NCBI GenBank assembly: GCA_024811115.1
Contig: JAKOGH010000142.1
Span: 310,001 to 374,000 of the forward strand
Source: Terana coerulea
Taxonomy: Eukaryota; Basidiomycota; Agaricomycetes; Polyporales; Phanerochaetaceae
DNA: 64,000 nt
Direction: 5' to 3'
This document shows, in pieces, positions 10,966-22,978 of the stretch. Both the position numbers and the translations under genes were made by a program. Each line of letters starts with the position of its first letter. Within the stretch, counting starts at the first letter, position 1. The notes below the pieces were generated by a model. That model saw only the letters and a list, made by a program, of their open reading frames with translations, did not search any database and was not told the origin of the DNA.

Positions 10966-13765
10966 TTAGGCGCAACTACCATACAAACATTCCAAGGACA
11001 TCACAAAATAATTCAAAGCTGCTCCTTTCACAATCTTCCTGCGCGAGAACTGGACAGCCGTCAGCCTCATGGTACGCACACTAGATACGTGGGCGGCACT
11101 CACCAGCGTGATAACGGTCCCATCCGGCAGCACCTCCTTGCGCGGGATGAGCTCGTATCCGAACACCTTCGGCAGCAGTATGCGCCACCCTGCCCAGTAC
11201 AACACCCCGGCACACAGCACAGCGATGCCGACCAAGCAGTACCTACACGACGACGAACAATCAGCTTCGCCACGCCACGCCGTGAACCAAAGGACAGACG
11301 CACAGGTAGTAGGGCAGCGGCGGCGTGTCGCCCTTGCCGTTCGCGGGTTTCAGGAAGGGCGCGACGAGCACTACGTCATGTGCACAATCATTAGATGGGC
11401 CCGGCGGCAGAGATGGAAGGAGGACGCACGGAACGCTGACGCTGCTAGGAAGAAGACGGCGAATGGCCACCAGACTGAACTCTAATGTGAGCGGGAGCAC
11501 TGCTGGAGATGGAGGATGAGACGGACCTTTGAACGGGCGGTGGACATGGGGCTTGCGCCACCGCAACCAGAACAGTCCCTAACGCACGAAAGTGATCAGC
11601 GCGTGAAGACATACTCTCGGAGGCGCGGAACATACGCCGACAATGAAGAAGTTGATAATCTGTTGCGGGTATCCTTCAACATCTAGAATGAAGGGGTATG
11701 CAATCTGCGGATGGTCAATTTAGAATTCGAATGAGCGACGCCAAGGTGGCTATATGCATACATTTGGTGGAGGTGCGATGATGACGATGACCTTTGAATG
11801 ACCGATCAGCATAATTGGTAGTATCACGAGAAAGGAAAGATCGTACGGAGGGAATAAGGTGGACGATCAGTCCAGGGAGAGGTGACTTCCCTGTGGGCCA
11901 ATTCGAGGCCCAGAAGCGGCTGCCGAAAGGAAGCGGGATGCCTTCCTTAGCAAGTTCTGCAGGGCGTAAGATATCAGACCGAACTGGATGAGCCGTGGGT
12001 GCAACATACCTTGGTTGACTCGGGACGCAGCAAATGTCTAAACTCGCAGAAGAGCTGAGTCTGGTGAACTGGGCCAGCAAATGGACGTTATCACGTACAA
12101 TTGTGATGACGTTGCCGAGCGCACTGAATGTAGCGTATGAGAATCGGGTGTTAATGAAGATCAGAAAAATAACACACCTGAGCGCGACGAAGACAGTAAG
12201 AGCCCTCTGAGCGTGAGCCCCAAACACCTTCCCAAAGAACAACGACGCGACGGTGACCCCGGACTTCAATATTTCCTCCTTAGATGCAGCACTAAACGCT
12301 GTATGTCAGAATCGGTGATACCAGCAAGCCAGAAGGCGACCGTACGAGAAATATGCGACGTTAGCCAACAGGTAGAGCACCGCGCATATACCCAGCCCGA
12401 GTGGCCCGGCGATCTTGAGAGTGCGCACAGGGTTCTTGACGTTGTTCAGCACGTAGTTGACGTTTGACCATCCGGCGTAGGCGTTGAGGACCTTGAATGT
12501 AGCGGTCGCGTACTGCACGAAAAGGCTCAGAATATTGACTGAGGGTAGCAGGACGAGATGCCTACATCGTTACTGCTGTGCGAACTTCCTGCAAACGCAT
12601 TACGGAAGTTGACATGCGGGTCAGCCACTCGCGTATGGCCGGAAAGAACGACCCAGCCTGGATGCGCTGAGCACTGGAACTTTGGTCACGAGCGAGAAAC
12701 ATACCTGTGATCACGACGAAAAATAGGATAACAATCTTAAAAACGCTGAGGGCCTGTATGCACATGGAGGTAAGAGATAATGAGCTTCCGGTGAGACCAC
12801 ATCACTCACGTTCATCACGTAAATACCCAATCTCGGTGTAAGACCATGTAAGAGCGTGACAAAAGAATATCACTGCGCATACAGTCAGTAGATTCCTTTG
12901 GGAAGCGAATGACTTGTTCTCACCGCCCAGTGCAATGCCTCTCTCACCCCACCGGAGTCGCCTCTGCACCTGCAGCAATCATAATGCTAGAGAACGATAG
13001 TAAACAGCTGTGTAAAAGCAGCAATCGAGGGGCTTACTTGCTAGCAAATACCTAAAAACGGGAATAAGTTACTTATTTCACACATAATGGAATCGGATCT
13101 TACAATGCATCCAGACGCCGTGAAACCGAGTAGAATTGCTTGGGTGGCGAAGATTACCGTCGCCAGATATTTTGGCCGCTGGTACACAGCCTCCAAGTAC
13201 ACCTTCTCGCCTCCACTCCTCGGGAACATCGTGCCGTATTCGAGCCAGATGAACAACCCACAGAATGACAAGACGAAGCCGAGCACCCAGAGCATGAGGG
13301 AGGCACCGACAGAGCCGACAGAGCCGAGAATAGAGGAGGGTGTCGAGAAGATGCCCGTTCCGATGATACGGCCCACGCTGCGTAAGAACCTTTGGTGAGA
13401 CAGACCGCTGGACCTAGCCGAACGTATGCTTACATTAATAAGGTGCAGCTGAATACACCGAGATGACGACCTAATCCACCAGCAGCATCTACAAAACCCA
13501 AGTAAGTGACATTGGTACCAAGGCTCATCCAGAGCTGAACTTCACCTTCTTCAAGCGAAAGCGCGCCGGGGCTGACCGTCTCGGACTCTTCGACGCCTGT
13601 ATGGTCCTTCTTGCCATTGGAAGACTCGGACGCGTTATCATCGGTTGCATGTTGAAAGCCCTTCTCGTTACTGTGCGCGCCATTGACTGTCTGGTCCGCG
13701 ACCGGCTCGTTCACCGCTGTGGGCTGCGTTTTCCGCGCAGGAAGGAATCTGGACCAGGAAGACAT
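10966..13765 (-). CDS. MUP1: MUP1-like amino-acid (methionine) permease A
   Basis: APC-superfamily plasma-membrane permease of the L-methionine/LAT type. Exon chain (minus): 13765-13546, 13488-13434, 13377-13104, a 14-nt microexon 13051-13038, 12986-12810, 12753-12705, 12657-12566, 12512-12346, 12291-12178, then several short exons to the stop at 10966. The cytosolic N-terminus is hydrophilic. Transport signatures include GRIIGTGIFSTPSSILGSVG (TM1), GGEKVYLEA, VADPHVNFRNAFAG, SALGNV, SRVNQELAKEG and FWASNWPTG. The tail is basic (FSRRKIV). Relative to family and neighbour, one surplus base occurs near 12947-12950 and another near 12852-12856. Both break exon 5 and are probably assembly indels. 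The gene is in tandem with permease B. Confidence 0.8.
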
Positions 13766-14605
13766 GTCTGTGGGCGTGAATTCAACGACGTCACTGGGGC
13801 GAAGTACGACGGTCTTAGGACAGGTTCAAGACGGTCATCAGCGGGGGTGCCAAGGGGGAGCCGGAGGCTGGCCGCCCAGCACAGCGGGTTTTATCCAGAT
13901 AGAAGACAGACCTGGAGTGGAACCCTTGCAATTGCCTCATAGACGCTGCCCTATCGCCATATCACATCATTGGCGAGCTCTCCCCGGTAGAACATGCGGG
14001 CACGCGAGCAGCCTGGCCAGCTGTGCTCTGTTGGCAGTGCGCGTCGTGATGCAGATCCGTGAGCTCTAGCAGCGAAAGCGGATGAGGCAAGCCAAAGAGA
14101 CGAGTTTGCGAGGGCATTTACCTTGGGCTGAAACCGCCGCGGGCGGAGGGAAGCGTCTGATGATGTGCACACACGCTATCAGTGTACACGGGGTGCAGTC
14201 CAGCACCGCAGCTCGCGCTTTTCGGCAGTTTGGTTTCCCATCATCTCCTATCCTGTAGCAGAGAGAACTTCAAGGCACTCATTCATGAAAGAGGGCCGGG
14301 GCCAGAAGATTTGGATGGTGTCACTGTGGTGGAATGAAGCAGCAGCGAAGAGGCAACGGCTGCGGAACGCAGGCGCAGCGAAGTCTCGCATCAAAAGTCG
14401 GTGGCTCAAATAGGCAGGTGTAGAAAAGGCGACAATGACCACCCCAGTGCCACGAAAGGGCGATGTTGAAGCTGCCTAAAAGCACAACACAGCGCATACT
14501 ATGCAATTATTTTGGTGTGAAGTAGGGTACCTATACAAGCTATGCCTCAGCCGCCTCGAACATTACTACTCCAACTTCTCGTGCTGGTACTATGCAACGA
14601 TCAGG
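13766..14605. other. intergenic between tandem permeases
   Basis: Upstream region of permease A and 3' flank of permease B. No gene or clear TATA element recognised. Confidence 0.4.
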
Positions 14606-17229
14606 TCAGTACAAGTAAATCTTGCGGGCACGAAATGAGCGTACCACAGTGATGGTTGTACCATCATACAGGGTCTCCTTGGTAGGCACTAGCTTATACT
14701 TGAGAATCCTCGGTAGGATCACGCGCCATATCGCCCAGTAGGAGATAGCAAACGCCAAAAGAGCGAGGCCGACGACAGCATAGCTGTAAAAGCAGTAAAG
14801 GTGAGATACTGAGATGTCTATGCAAGAACAAAGCTCACAGCCAGTATGGTAGAGGAGGAGTATCTCCGACGCGATTCGATGGCCGAATAAATGGTGCGAC
14901 CAGCACTGTACGGGCTGTCAGTGATAAGCTGCAGGCGTATGCTAAAGAGAACGTACGGAACACGGTAGCGGCCAGGAAGAGAATCGCAAATGGCGGCCAT
15001 ACTACAAGGCAAAATGCAGCACGTGCCAGACAGAACCTGAACGTATGAAGCTTACCCTTGAACGGACGGACGGCATCCGGTTTCTTGTATCGCAGCCAAA
15101 ACAAACCCTGTTAACCCTGCGGTCAGTGTTCAAACCCGCTGAATGCCTTCTAGCGACGTACGACCACGATAAGCACGCTGATAACTTGCTGCGGGTAGCC
15201 TTCAACGTCTAGGATAAAAGGGTAGGCGACGTTTGGCGGAGGCGCGATCATGATGATAGCCTAACGCTTTGGTCAAAATTGGACTGTGAAGGTGCTGTCA
15301 TTGGTAACACGTACGGAAGGTATCATGTGCAGGAGCAAGCCAGGAAGTGGGGCCTTGCCTGTAGGCCAGTTGGATGCCCAGAAGCGACTGCCAAAGGGCA
15401 AGGCAAGGCCCTCTTTGCGAATTCTGGGAGGTGACGCAGATGAGCCACATGGACTGCAAATGGAGATACGTGCACAAACCTTGGTTGATGCGCGACATCG
15501 AGAAGGACTGCGATGTAGAGCCCAGAGGTCAACCGATTGAGAACAGTAGTGGTAGCTGAGACTTACTACAGACAGAACATTCCCGAGCGCACTGCAAGTC
15601 TCATCAGTTCCTTGAGCAATCCGAAATTGAATATAATAATACTTGCCTCAAAGCCACAAACACCGTGAGAGCCTTCTGTGCCTGAGATCCGAAAACTTTG
15701 CCAAAGAACAGCGACGCCACGGTCACACCGCTCCCTAATATTTCCTCTTTCGACGCCGCTCTAGAAGGTCAATCTCAACTTCTGCACACTAGCATCGAGA
15801 TATGACGGTGCTGCTCACGCGAAGTAGGCGACGTTGGCAAGGAGGTAGAGTATGGCGCAGATGCTCAAGGCGAGAGGGCCGGCGATCTTGAGGGTGCGAA
15901 TGGGGTTCTTGACATTGTTCAAGACGTAGTTGAGGTTCGACCAGCCTTGATAGGCGTACAAAACTTTGAACATTGCAGTGGCGTACTATAACGTCTTCGA
16001 TCAACAGCGCCATGGCACTGAGAGTTGTGAACATACGTCGTTGCTGCTGGTCGAGCTGCCAGCGAAAGCGTTTCTGAAGTTGACGTGTGGGTCTGCAACC
16101 TTCGTGCTACCTGCGAGAACCGCCCATCCTGAACAACATAATAGGGTCAGGGAGCAGCTTTTAAACCTCAATGTAAAGCTCACCCGTGACGGCGATGAAA
16201 AGCAGGATCACGATCTTGAATACACTGAGAGTCTGGAATGCATGCCCTGTAAAAGTAATTCGCGCATTCACAAAGCATGCTCACGTTCATAAGCAATATT
16301 CCCGCTTTAGGGATCATGCCGTGGACGAATGTAGCAAAAACAATGACTACAAAGAAAACACACAATCTTTTCAGCATAGAGCGACAGAAGCGGAGCAAGT
16401 AGTTTTCACCTCCCAGTCCAATTCCACGGCTTGTCCATCGTCCAGCTTCATGACCAGCCGATTGGAGGATACTGACGAAGACGTCAGCAGTACGCGTCAG
16501 AATGTCGTTCCGGTGACTCACTTGCCGGCGAAAACCTGCGATATTCATTAGCATGGCCGCCACCCAGAAGGGTAACACGAGTGACATACCAAGGAGTTTC
16601 CGGCGCTCCACCCTAGGAGGATGCAATTCGCAGCAAACATGACCGACGTAAGGTATCGCGGTCTGGGGAACGCAGCTTCCAGATACACCTTCTCGCCGCC
16701 GCTTCGGGGTATCATGGTCCCGAACTCCAGCCAAATGAACAGACCGAAAAAGGAGAGAATGAACCCGAGGACCCAGAGCATCAGGGAGGCACCGACAGAG
16801 CCGACGGAGCCGAGGATAGACGAAGGTGTCGAGAAGACACCAGTGCCGATGACGCGTCCGACGCTAAACCAATCGTTAGAACGTTTAACTGTGCGGGTTG
16901 TACAAAGGTCTGACGTACATAAGCAAGGTACAACTGAAGACACCAAGATGGCGGCCAAGACCTCCCGCGGCATCTGTTATAAACAGATAGATCAGACAAA
17001 ATGGAGCAGTGAACAAGCTATGGGGTAATGTACCTTCTTCCAGGGTGAGCTCTCCGGCATCGACGTGGTGGTCTTGCTCCAGTGCGTCTTTCTCAAGCGT
17101 AGCGGCAGCGTCCGAGGAGGTAGGGCGGGACAGGTCCTTTTCTCGGTGTCAGTTTCGTAAGCGGGCGGTGCAGCAGGCCCTTGCAGGGTGCTGCTTCCGT
17201 CGCAGGGGCAGATTTTTAAAGAACGACAT
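14606..17229 (-). CDS. MUP1: MUP1-like amino-acid (methionine) permease B
   Basis: Tandem paralogue of permease A with the same exon plan, including the 14-nt microexon (16535-16522) coding VFAG(N). Recognisable segments are GGLGRHLGVFSCTLL, VGRVIGTGVFSTPSSILG, GGEKVYLEAAF, RGIGLGGENY, VADPHVNFRNAFAGS, ASKEEILGSGVTVASLFFG, FWASNWPTGKA, IAPPPN, WLRYKKPDAVRPFKG and a C-terminus ending RARKIYLY at 14606. The start at 17229 (MSFFKNLP) is provisional because an in-frame TGA lies at 17151-17149 before the conserved part. One missing base near 15411-15417 breaks EFAK(E)GLALPFG. Function is inferred as H+-coupled uptake of methionine or a related amino acid. Confidence 0.75.
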
Positions 17230-17829
17230 CGCCAGGCAATCCTGCGAACGTGTGAGTGGGAAGGGTCACGGTAGAGGTCCAAAGAGTGCCATGCTGCCTT
17301 CGTCCGACGTGATATATACGGGGCTGCAGATGGGCTCGGCTCGCCGGACAAAATCTTCACGCCCACGTTCATCCACAAATTCGCTCGGCAAGCGAGAGCA
17401 GAAGAGGGCTTCCTCGGGATCCTCGTCATCGGATCGCGCAATTGCACAACTCCTCCGCGGCGCCTAGAGCGAGAGCCATGAGCAAACCTGTTTTCTTTGC
17501 GCTCTGGATCAATTCTCGGATGTTGTGCAGATTCGGACCTTGGGTTGCGTGCTCACCGTTGCCATCATTTCCGTTGTCGTTCATTCGAATTCAGCTTCTG
17601 AAAAGGTTTTCAAATGGGTCTCGTTACGTTAACATACAAAGCAGCTTTACACACTTCCAACTCGCGCTTGACGCCACAAGGAGTGGACCTACTCAGAACA
17701 GCCAATCACCGGGTGTCGAAATGACGTGCTCTTCCCCAAAGACATGGGCGATGAACAAGTGATACAATACCAAGTAAATGACAAACAAACACGGCCTAGT
17801 GCAATACAGGTAGCTGAGGTTTCCGTCGC
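17230..17829. other. intergenic
   Basis: 3' flank of BUB3 and upstream region of permease B. No gene seen. Confidence 0.4.
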
Positions 17830-19454
17830 CTAGTTCCCGGTCCAACCCTTGGGCTACGGCCATCGTTGTTAGTATATTACTGCGCACGACGTGCAGGAAA
17901 CACACCTTGACTTCGTCACCAACATTTCTGATGAAGACGCTGGGCCGCTCAGCCGTCTTAGCACCTTCCTCGCCTTCGTCCCAAGTGTAGCTGACTCCGA
18001 CAGCAAGCTTCGTGCCGTCGCAGTTGAAGGAGACGGAAGGTATACCAGAGTGATACTTCGGGTACTGTCTGAGACGTTTCTTCAGTTTGTGGTCCCAGAT
18101 TGACACTGTACCATCGGACCCTGCCGAGGCAAACGTGTTGTACCTGAAAGATGGCAGAACATCAGTCTCTGAGACAAGTGCACATTGCAGACACGTACAC
18201 TGGGTGAAAAGCGAGTGCATTCACCGGCCATACGTGATCTACATCATCAATTGTTTGACGGTGGCACTTGAAGGCGTATTTCTTGTCTTGCGCTTCCGGG
18301 CTTGGGTCGAAGTACTCCACCGCGATTCTGCCCTCCGCGGACGCCGTTGCATATCCTAGCACGTGATGTCAGCTCAACATATGTCGCATGTGACGCCGTA
18401 CGTACCCTGTCCATCTGCCATGCATGCCAAGGCCCGGGTCATGAACTTGAGACTGCTTTCACGGCTTTGGGCAGGCACGTCCATCTTGCGAATGTCATAG
18501 ATGTTGAACAAACGGCTGGCCATTGACACGACAAGGCTATTGTTGACTAGATCCATTTGGTAGACACGTTCTGGCAGTGAGTGCGACGACTGCTGGGGAG
18601 TTGAGGCGCGGGGATCCCAGAAACGGACTGTACGGTCCCATGAGCCAGTGATAAGGGCATCTGCAAAGTTTCGTATTCATGAGCGACAGCATAATGCGAA
18701 GTGCAGACATACGCACTGAGTTCCTTTGAATAGTTCATGCTCGAGATCGCGTCGGAGTGTTGGCCGAGATGACTAGTCTTCTCATTGACGAGGTCCAGTC
18801 TACAACATAGTCAGCTACATGTCTGAGAACGTTACTAGGTAAAGGACGCACTCTTTTACTGATGTATCAAGTCCACCGCTGTATGCGTGTTCCGCGTCTC
18901 CAAAGCAGCACGCAAGCACGGCAGCTCGGTGGTCGAACTTCGACTTCTGTTCATTGGAAGCAACGTCGTAGAGTCTGACAGTCTAAGCAAGAACGTCAGC
19001 ACACTGCTCCCAACACCCAACGCGGACAGGCGAGCGCATGGAGATCTGGTCGTACGCACATTGACCCATAGTGGAACGAATCACGTCGGGCTTAGACACA
19101 CTCTCGCCGCGCCGCCCTGTCGATTTCTATCCATGCCGAAGTAAAGCTAACGCCAAACATGTTAGACGAGCCACAATGTAGACCAATGTAGACTTTCGAT
19201 GCGTCTTCAAGAGATGCAGTACGGCTCCCAGTCAGAATGCGCCCAGAGGGCATGTGCAGATCTGTCACGCCTGTCCGTACGAGAGAGAATACTCACCGTG
19301 TCCCATGATGCCACCAAAAGTTGTGAAGGGTTTGTGGGGGAGAAGCGGACGGAGGAAATACTGTCAAATGGTGGTGAGGACAGCTCAGATTGTTCTACAG
19401 TTATTTTGGTGAGCGGAAGCCTCGAACATTGCTATCCAGTAGCTTACCTGCCAT
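17830..19454 (-). CDS. BUB3: mitotic checkpoint WD40 protein Bub3
   Basis: Kinetochore beta-propeller that partners Bub1/Mad3 in the spindle checkpoint. All exons join in phase without any frame break. Exon 1 is only ATGGCAG (19454-19448). Exon 2 starts at 19394 ([18 protein letters not shown], then LLVASWD). Later exons carry [94 protein letters not shown] and [13 protein letters not shown]. It ends PKGWTGN. EGRIAVE and the VYNTFAS-GSDG block are characteristic of Bub3 rather than Rae1. Intron 2 (about 310 bp) is far longer than the 50-60 bp norm here. Confidence 0.92.
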
Positions 19455-19961
19455 TTCTTAGGACAAGTGCTGAAGAGCTGTGATAGGATTGACCGTTTGC
19501 TAGGACGTTGGTGGAGGGTATGAAGTCGAAGCCAAAGTCAATGCGCAACCGGCGCTTATCTCTCAGTGCGTCCGTCCCGCATTTCCCTTTTTGGTACTTA
19601 GCTCACTTGGTAAACATTCTGACTCAATTTGAGCAAGTCGAGTTTGAGTCAAGTTGCCAATGTCCAGAACTTTGAGACGACTATGCTCGCTGTATGGTGC
19701 ATATGACAATGCACAGAACTCATTCTGTATTCAGCCCAAAAGCGTTCAGCAGATTGCCAATGGATGCAAGGACAAGTCAATGATCGCTAGGAGACTTGGA
19801 TGAAAGACCTTTTGATATTTGCTCTGTACAAAACACTGCAGGAAAATTTGCGGGAAAATAAAAATAAAGAACAAAGAACATTGGGCAGAGACAGTGACCG
19901 TTGAAGAAAGCGCGAAAACGAAGCATGGATATGCGCACAGACTTGACTCTCCCATTAACGT
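19455..19961. other. intergenic
   Basis: Between the BUB3 start and the MYND gene 2 stop. No gene recognised. This stretch is AT-richer than its surroundings. Confidence 0.4.
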
Positions 19962-20880
19962 CTATGGAGACCTGTTGGAAACCATTCGTCCGCACAACCG
20001 TTCGACAGTGTCCTTGAAAGTCTCTTGCCACTGGTCCTCTATCTTAAGGGCTCCCTGGGAGTGGGTACCAAAACCGACGCACTCCACACTGTGCAGTGAC
20101 AGATTCATAGAGGGACAGCGACCAGTAACCATGATAGTGATCCCACCCAAGTTTCCCTTCTGCAGCTGTTGCTTCTCCATCTCCTTCTTCATGTGCACAA
20201 AGTTGTGTTCCTTCCCACCCATGTTCTCTTGGGCGACCTCCGTATCGATGGCATGGATGGAAGCAACTACGTATCGAGCCCAGAGCTTCGACTGGGCGCG
20301 GACCTTGTCAAGGCGGTCGAGCTTGACCTGGACGACCTGTCGACGCCAAGCTGCCTGATTATTTTGGAGCTGTAGGCAGTTGAAGGCTGCCTGGAACAGT
20401 GCAGGATTGAACTTCGACGTGAACGAGCGTAGTTCCGCGATGACTTCAGACGGCGTAAGAACCTCTCCGAATCCAAATACCCCGGCTCGAGCTTGAGCTT
20501 GCTGATCCAATACTTTGGCTTCCTGGTTCGCCTTCCGGCGTTGCAGGCACATAGGTTTATGTGTAGCCCAGTGGGCTTTCTGGCATGCCAGGCTCTGAAC
20601 GAGTCAATGATGGAAATAAGCTACTATATAGTGCATGGCTCGCCGATATACTATGGGTCGACACATACGCAATATGTCGCTACCTTGCAGCCGGTGCAAA
20701 GAGATAGCTTGATGTTACAAGACTCCTTGTCTTTATCGCCTAAAATTGCCAATCCAGAGGCATTGTAAAGTAGCTGTAAGCAAACTTACAATTTTGGCAT
20801 TGCGTGAATTCGCGTCTTGCAGACCTAGACTCTACATCTAGAGGGCGCGAGGACGTGGAAGCTGTAGGCTCAGAAGGCAT
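19962..20880 (-). CDS. MYND zinc-finger protein 2
   Basis: Intact paralogue of MYND gene 1. Exons are 20880-20790, 20739-20669 and 20594-19962, all in phase, with introns of 50 and 74 bp. As in gene 1, the first intron splits the second Cys codon of the finger and the second follows the YC pair. The finger is complete: QCQNC, CTGC, YCSLAC, QKAHWATHKPMC. After an Ala/Gln/Lys-rich linker the C-terminal domain (FTSKFNPALFQAAFNCLQLQ, then WARYVVAS) matches that of gene 1. Role unknown; fungal MYND proteins are often regulators. It shares a 320-bp upstream region with VPS68. Confidence 0.82.
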
Positions 20881-21200
20881 GGTTCTGGAGCAACGACTGG
20901 ATTGGACGAATCGCGAGGTGGTTCTTGCAGCTATCCTTCGCTATTGTTGCAGCCTGATATGATCTGAAGAAAAGTTCTCCAAGTATGAATGTAATCCAAC
21001 GGGAGCCTCGGGAGGTTTTCAGTGGTGTAGAAGATGACGTCCGGGAGCAAGTCACCCCTGCGTGATAGTGATTTGGTGAGGCCACGAGGGCAGGACCGCC
21101 AACTGGGTATATCCTTCCCACGGTCCTGATAGCGCAGCTTTCGCAGCTCTGACGCTTGGCGTTGTTGCTACTCGTCCTCAGCGACACCCACGACGCCGCC
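20881..21200. promoter_or_regulatory. shared upstream region of MYND gene 2 and VPS68
   Basis: 320 bp between two divergent start codons, so it must contain both promoters. No clear TATA box was seen. Confidence 0.4.
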
Positions 21201-21927
21201 ATGTCCCTCCCTCGTGCTAACTATGACCCAAGGCGTGTATGCCTGAACCCATTCCCCAACTGGACGCTTGGGAAGCATAAGCGAACGATGGGAATATACC
21301 TTGCAGGCGGACTGGTAAGAGCCCCTTCTAATGCCATGGACACCTTATACTAATTCTCCGATTCATCGCGGTGTTGCGCCTACTACCCTACGTTCTCGAC
21401 TGGCATTGAACTTCAATGATCATTGTTATTCAGTTTGCGCTGGCGAACTGGACCTTTTGGATGCTGCTATTCTGTCAGCACACGCGCACGCTCCGTACGA
21501 CGAACCACAGATTCCACCGCCCGTTCACGTCAGCTTCGTCGACTGGGTTCCAGGAATTTGCTCTCTCCTTGGCATGATAATAGTCAACCTCATTGACAAG
21601 GACCGCGTACGAGGAGATGAAGGCTTCGGTGACTCGCGTGCGGTGTGGCGGGCACGTCTGATCTTGTTCATTGGCTTTGCCTTGATGGCGGGAGGTCTTG
21701 CGGGCAGTGTGGTCTGTTCTCAGTTTTACTCAATGCTCAGCCTTTTGTCTGAGCTTGCTTTACAGACTGTCCACGTCATGAAGTACCTGCTTCATTCGTA
21801 CCCCGAGCAATATTTATACTACGGCTATGCCAACGTCTCGCAGAACGTCGCTCTCATGCTATCTGCCGTTGTCCTCTGGATATCGCAGAGCGTGGGCAGC
21901 GAATACGAATACAACCTCTCCATCTGA
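21201..21927 (+). CDS. VPS68: Vps68-like UPF0220/TMEM50 membrane protein (apparent frameshift)
   Basis: Small endosomal/vacuolar membrane protein of the UPF0220 (TMEM50/Vps68) family with about four membrane segments. Exon 1 starts at ATG 21201 (MSLPRANYDPRRVC), ends GGL and has donor GTAAGA. Exon 2 resumes after ATTCAG with FALANWTFW. One base is missing after the TGG at 21458-21460; restoring it leads into DAAILSAHAHAPYDEP and then FVDWVPGICSLLGMIIVN. The loop DKDRVRGDEGFGD, the segment ARLILFIGFALMAGGLAGSV, an in-frame intron around 21709-21764, and YPEQYLYYGYANVSQNVALM complete the protein. In yeast Vps68 acts with Vps55 in late endosome-to-vacuole sorting; that role is inferred by family. 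Confidence 0.8.
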
Positions 21928-22978
21928 TAATTCAACCTCCTAACGCCCACATCGCTCTTCGACCATCTCCGAATCAGGCGTTATTCACACCGCGTGTAGT
22001 TCTGGACATCCACCGTGCTCTGTCAATATATGTATTCTTGGATCTGTATTCCCAGGGAGTTACCTTCCGGATCGCTTCTCGTACGGAATGATACTGTCTG
22101 AACTGACCGCGCTCTAGATGCATAGGTTTCGGGCGGTGAGAAGTATTGACTGCTAAGGTAGACCGTTAATGGGCTGTGTCGTCCATGAGCCTCGACGGAG
22201 AACCCAGGACAGCCTGTGATACAGGGTTTAGGGGATCGACCGCAAAGCGAGGATTATGTTTGCGCTAAGTGTCGCATAGATTCTCGTAGCACCCGGAGTT
22301 GACTGGTCACTGTGTTATATGGCGTACTGATGTGCAAGCAAACGTGCGTCAGGGGAGGAAGAGTCGCGTATTGGTTAGTGAGTGCTGCTGGCGCATGTGA
22401 GTGATTTGCTGTGTTTTTGAAGCCATTGACTTACAGGATATTTATCGATACTTCGACCCTCTCCCATTCTCCGACAGAAGGTTTCAGTTACTTGTGCAAT
22501 CGCAGCACAATGATTGCAGCGTTCGAATACATTGAGGTGAGATGAACTCAGAGATGCTGTTTGTATTCGGGTTGGTCACCGTGACTACTACACCGCGACA
22601 GCATAAAGATGGTATCCATGAACGTACGAGGACGAAGTCTGATATTGTACTGGTGAGCGTCGAACCTCGAACTTCCGTAGACTTCATGATTGCAAAACGG
22701 CCGAGCCAGTCGAACTACCAGTAACTGATATATAGTCTCATTGTTGACCGTAGCCTAGCCTTTATATGAACGAACAGATGGTATCGGATGCCCCTTCCGC
22801 CATATAAGCTGGTACCAAACTTCGTTCATTTGCGTACGCCTAGGCTTCCCGACTCTTCGTTCCACCAATTCGCTCGGAGCTCGCTGGACGTTCCAGCCCT
22901 TTCTAGAGGTATTGAGTACCTCGTCTAGTCTTTGAGAGACAGGCTCTGGCTTTCATGTTGATAATCCCGTTCATCTCA
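21928..22978. other. intergenic
   Basis: About 1 kb. 3' flank of VPS68 and promoter region of the next gene. No coding sequence supported. Confidence 0.4.
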
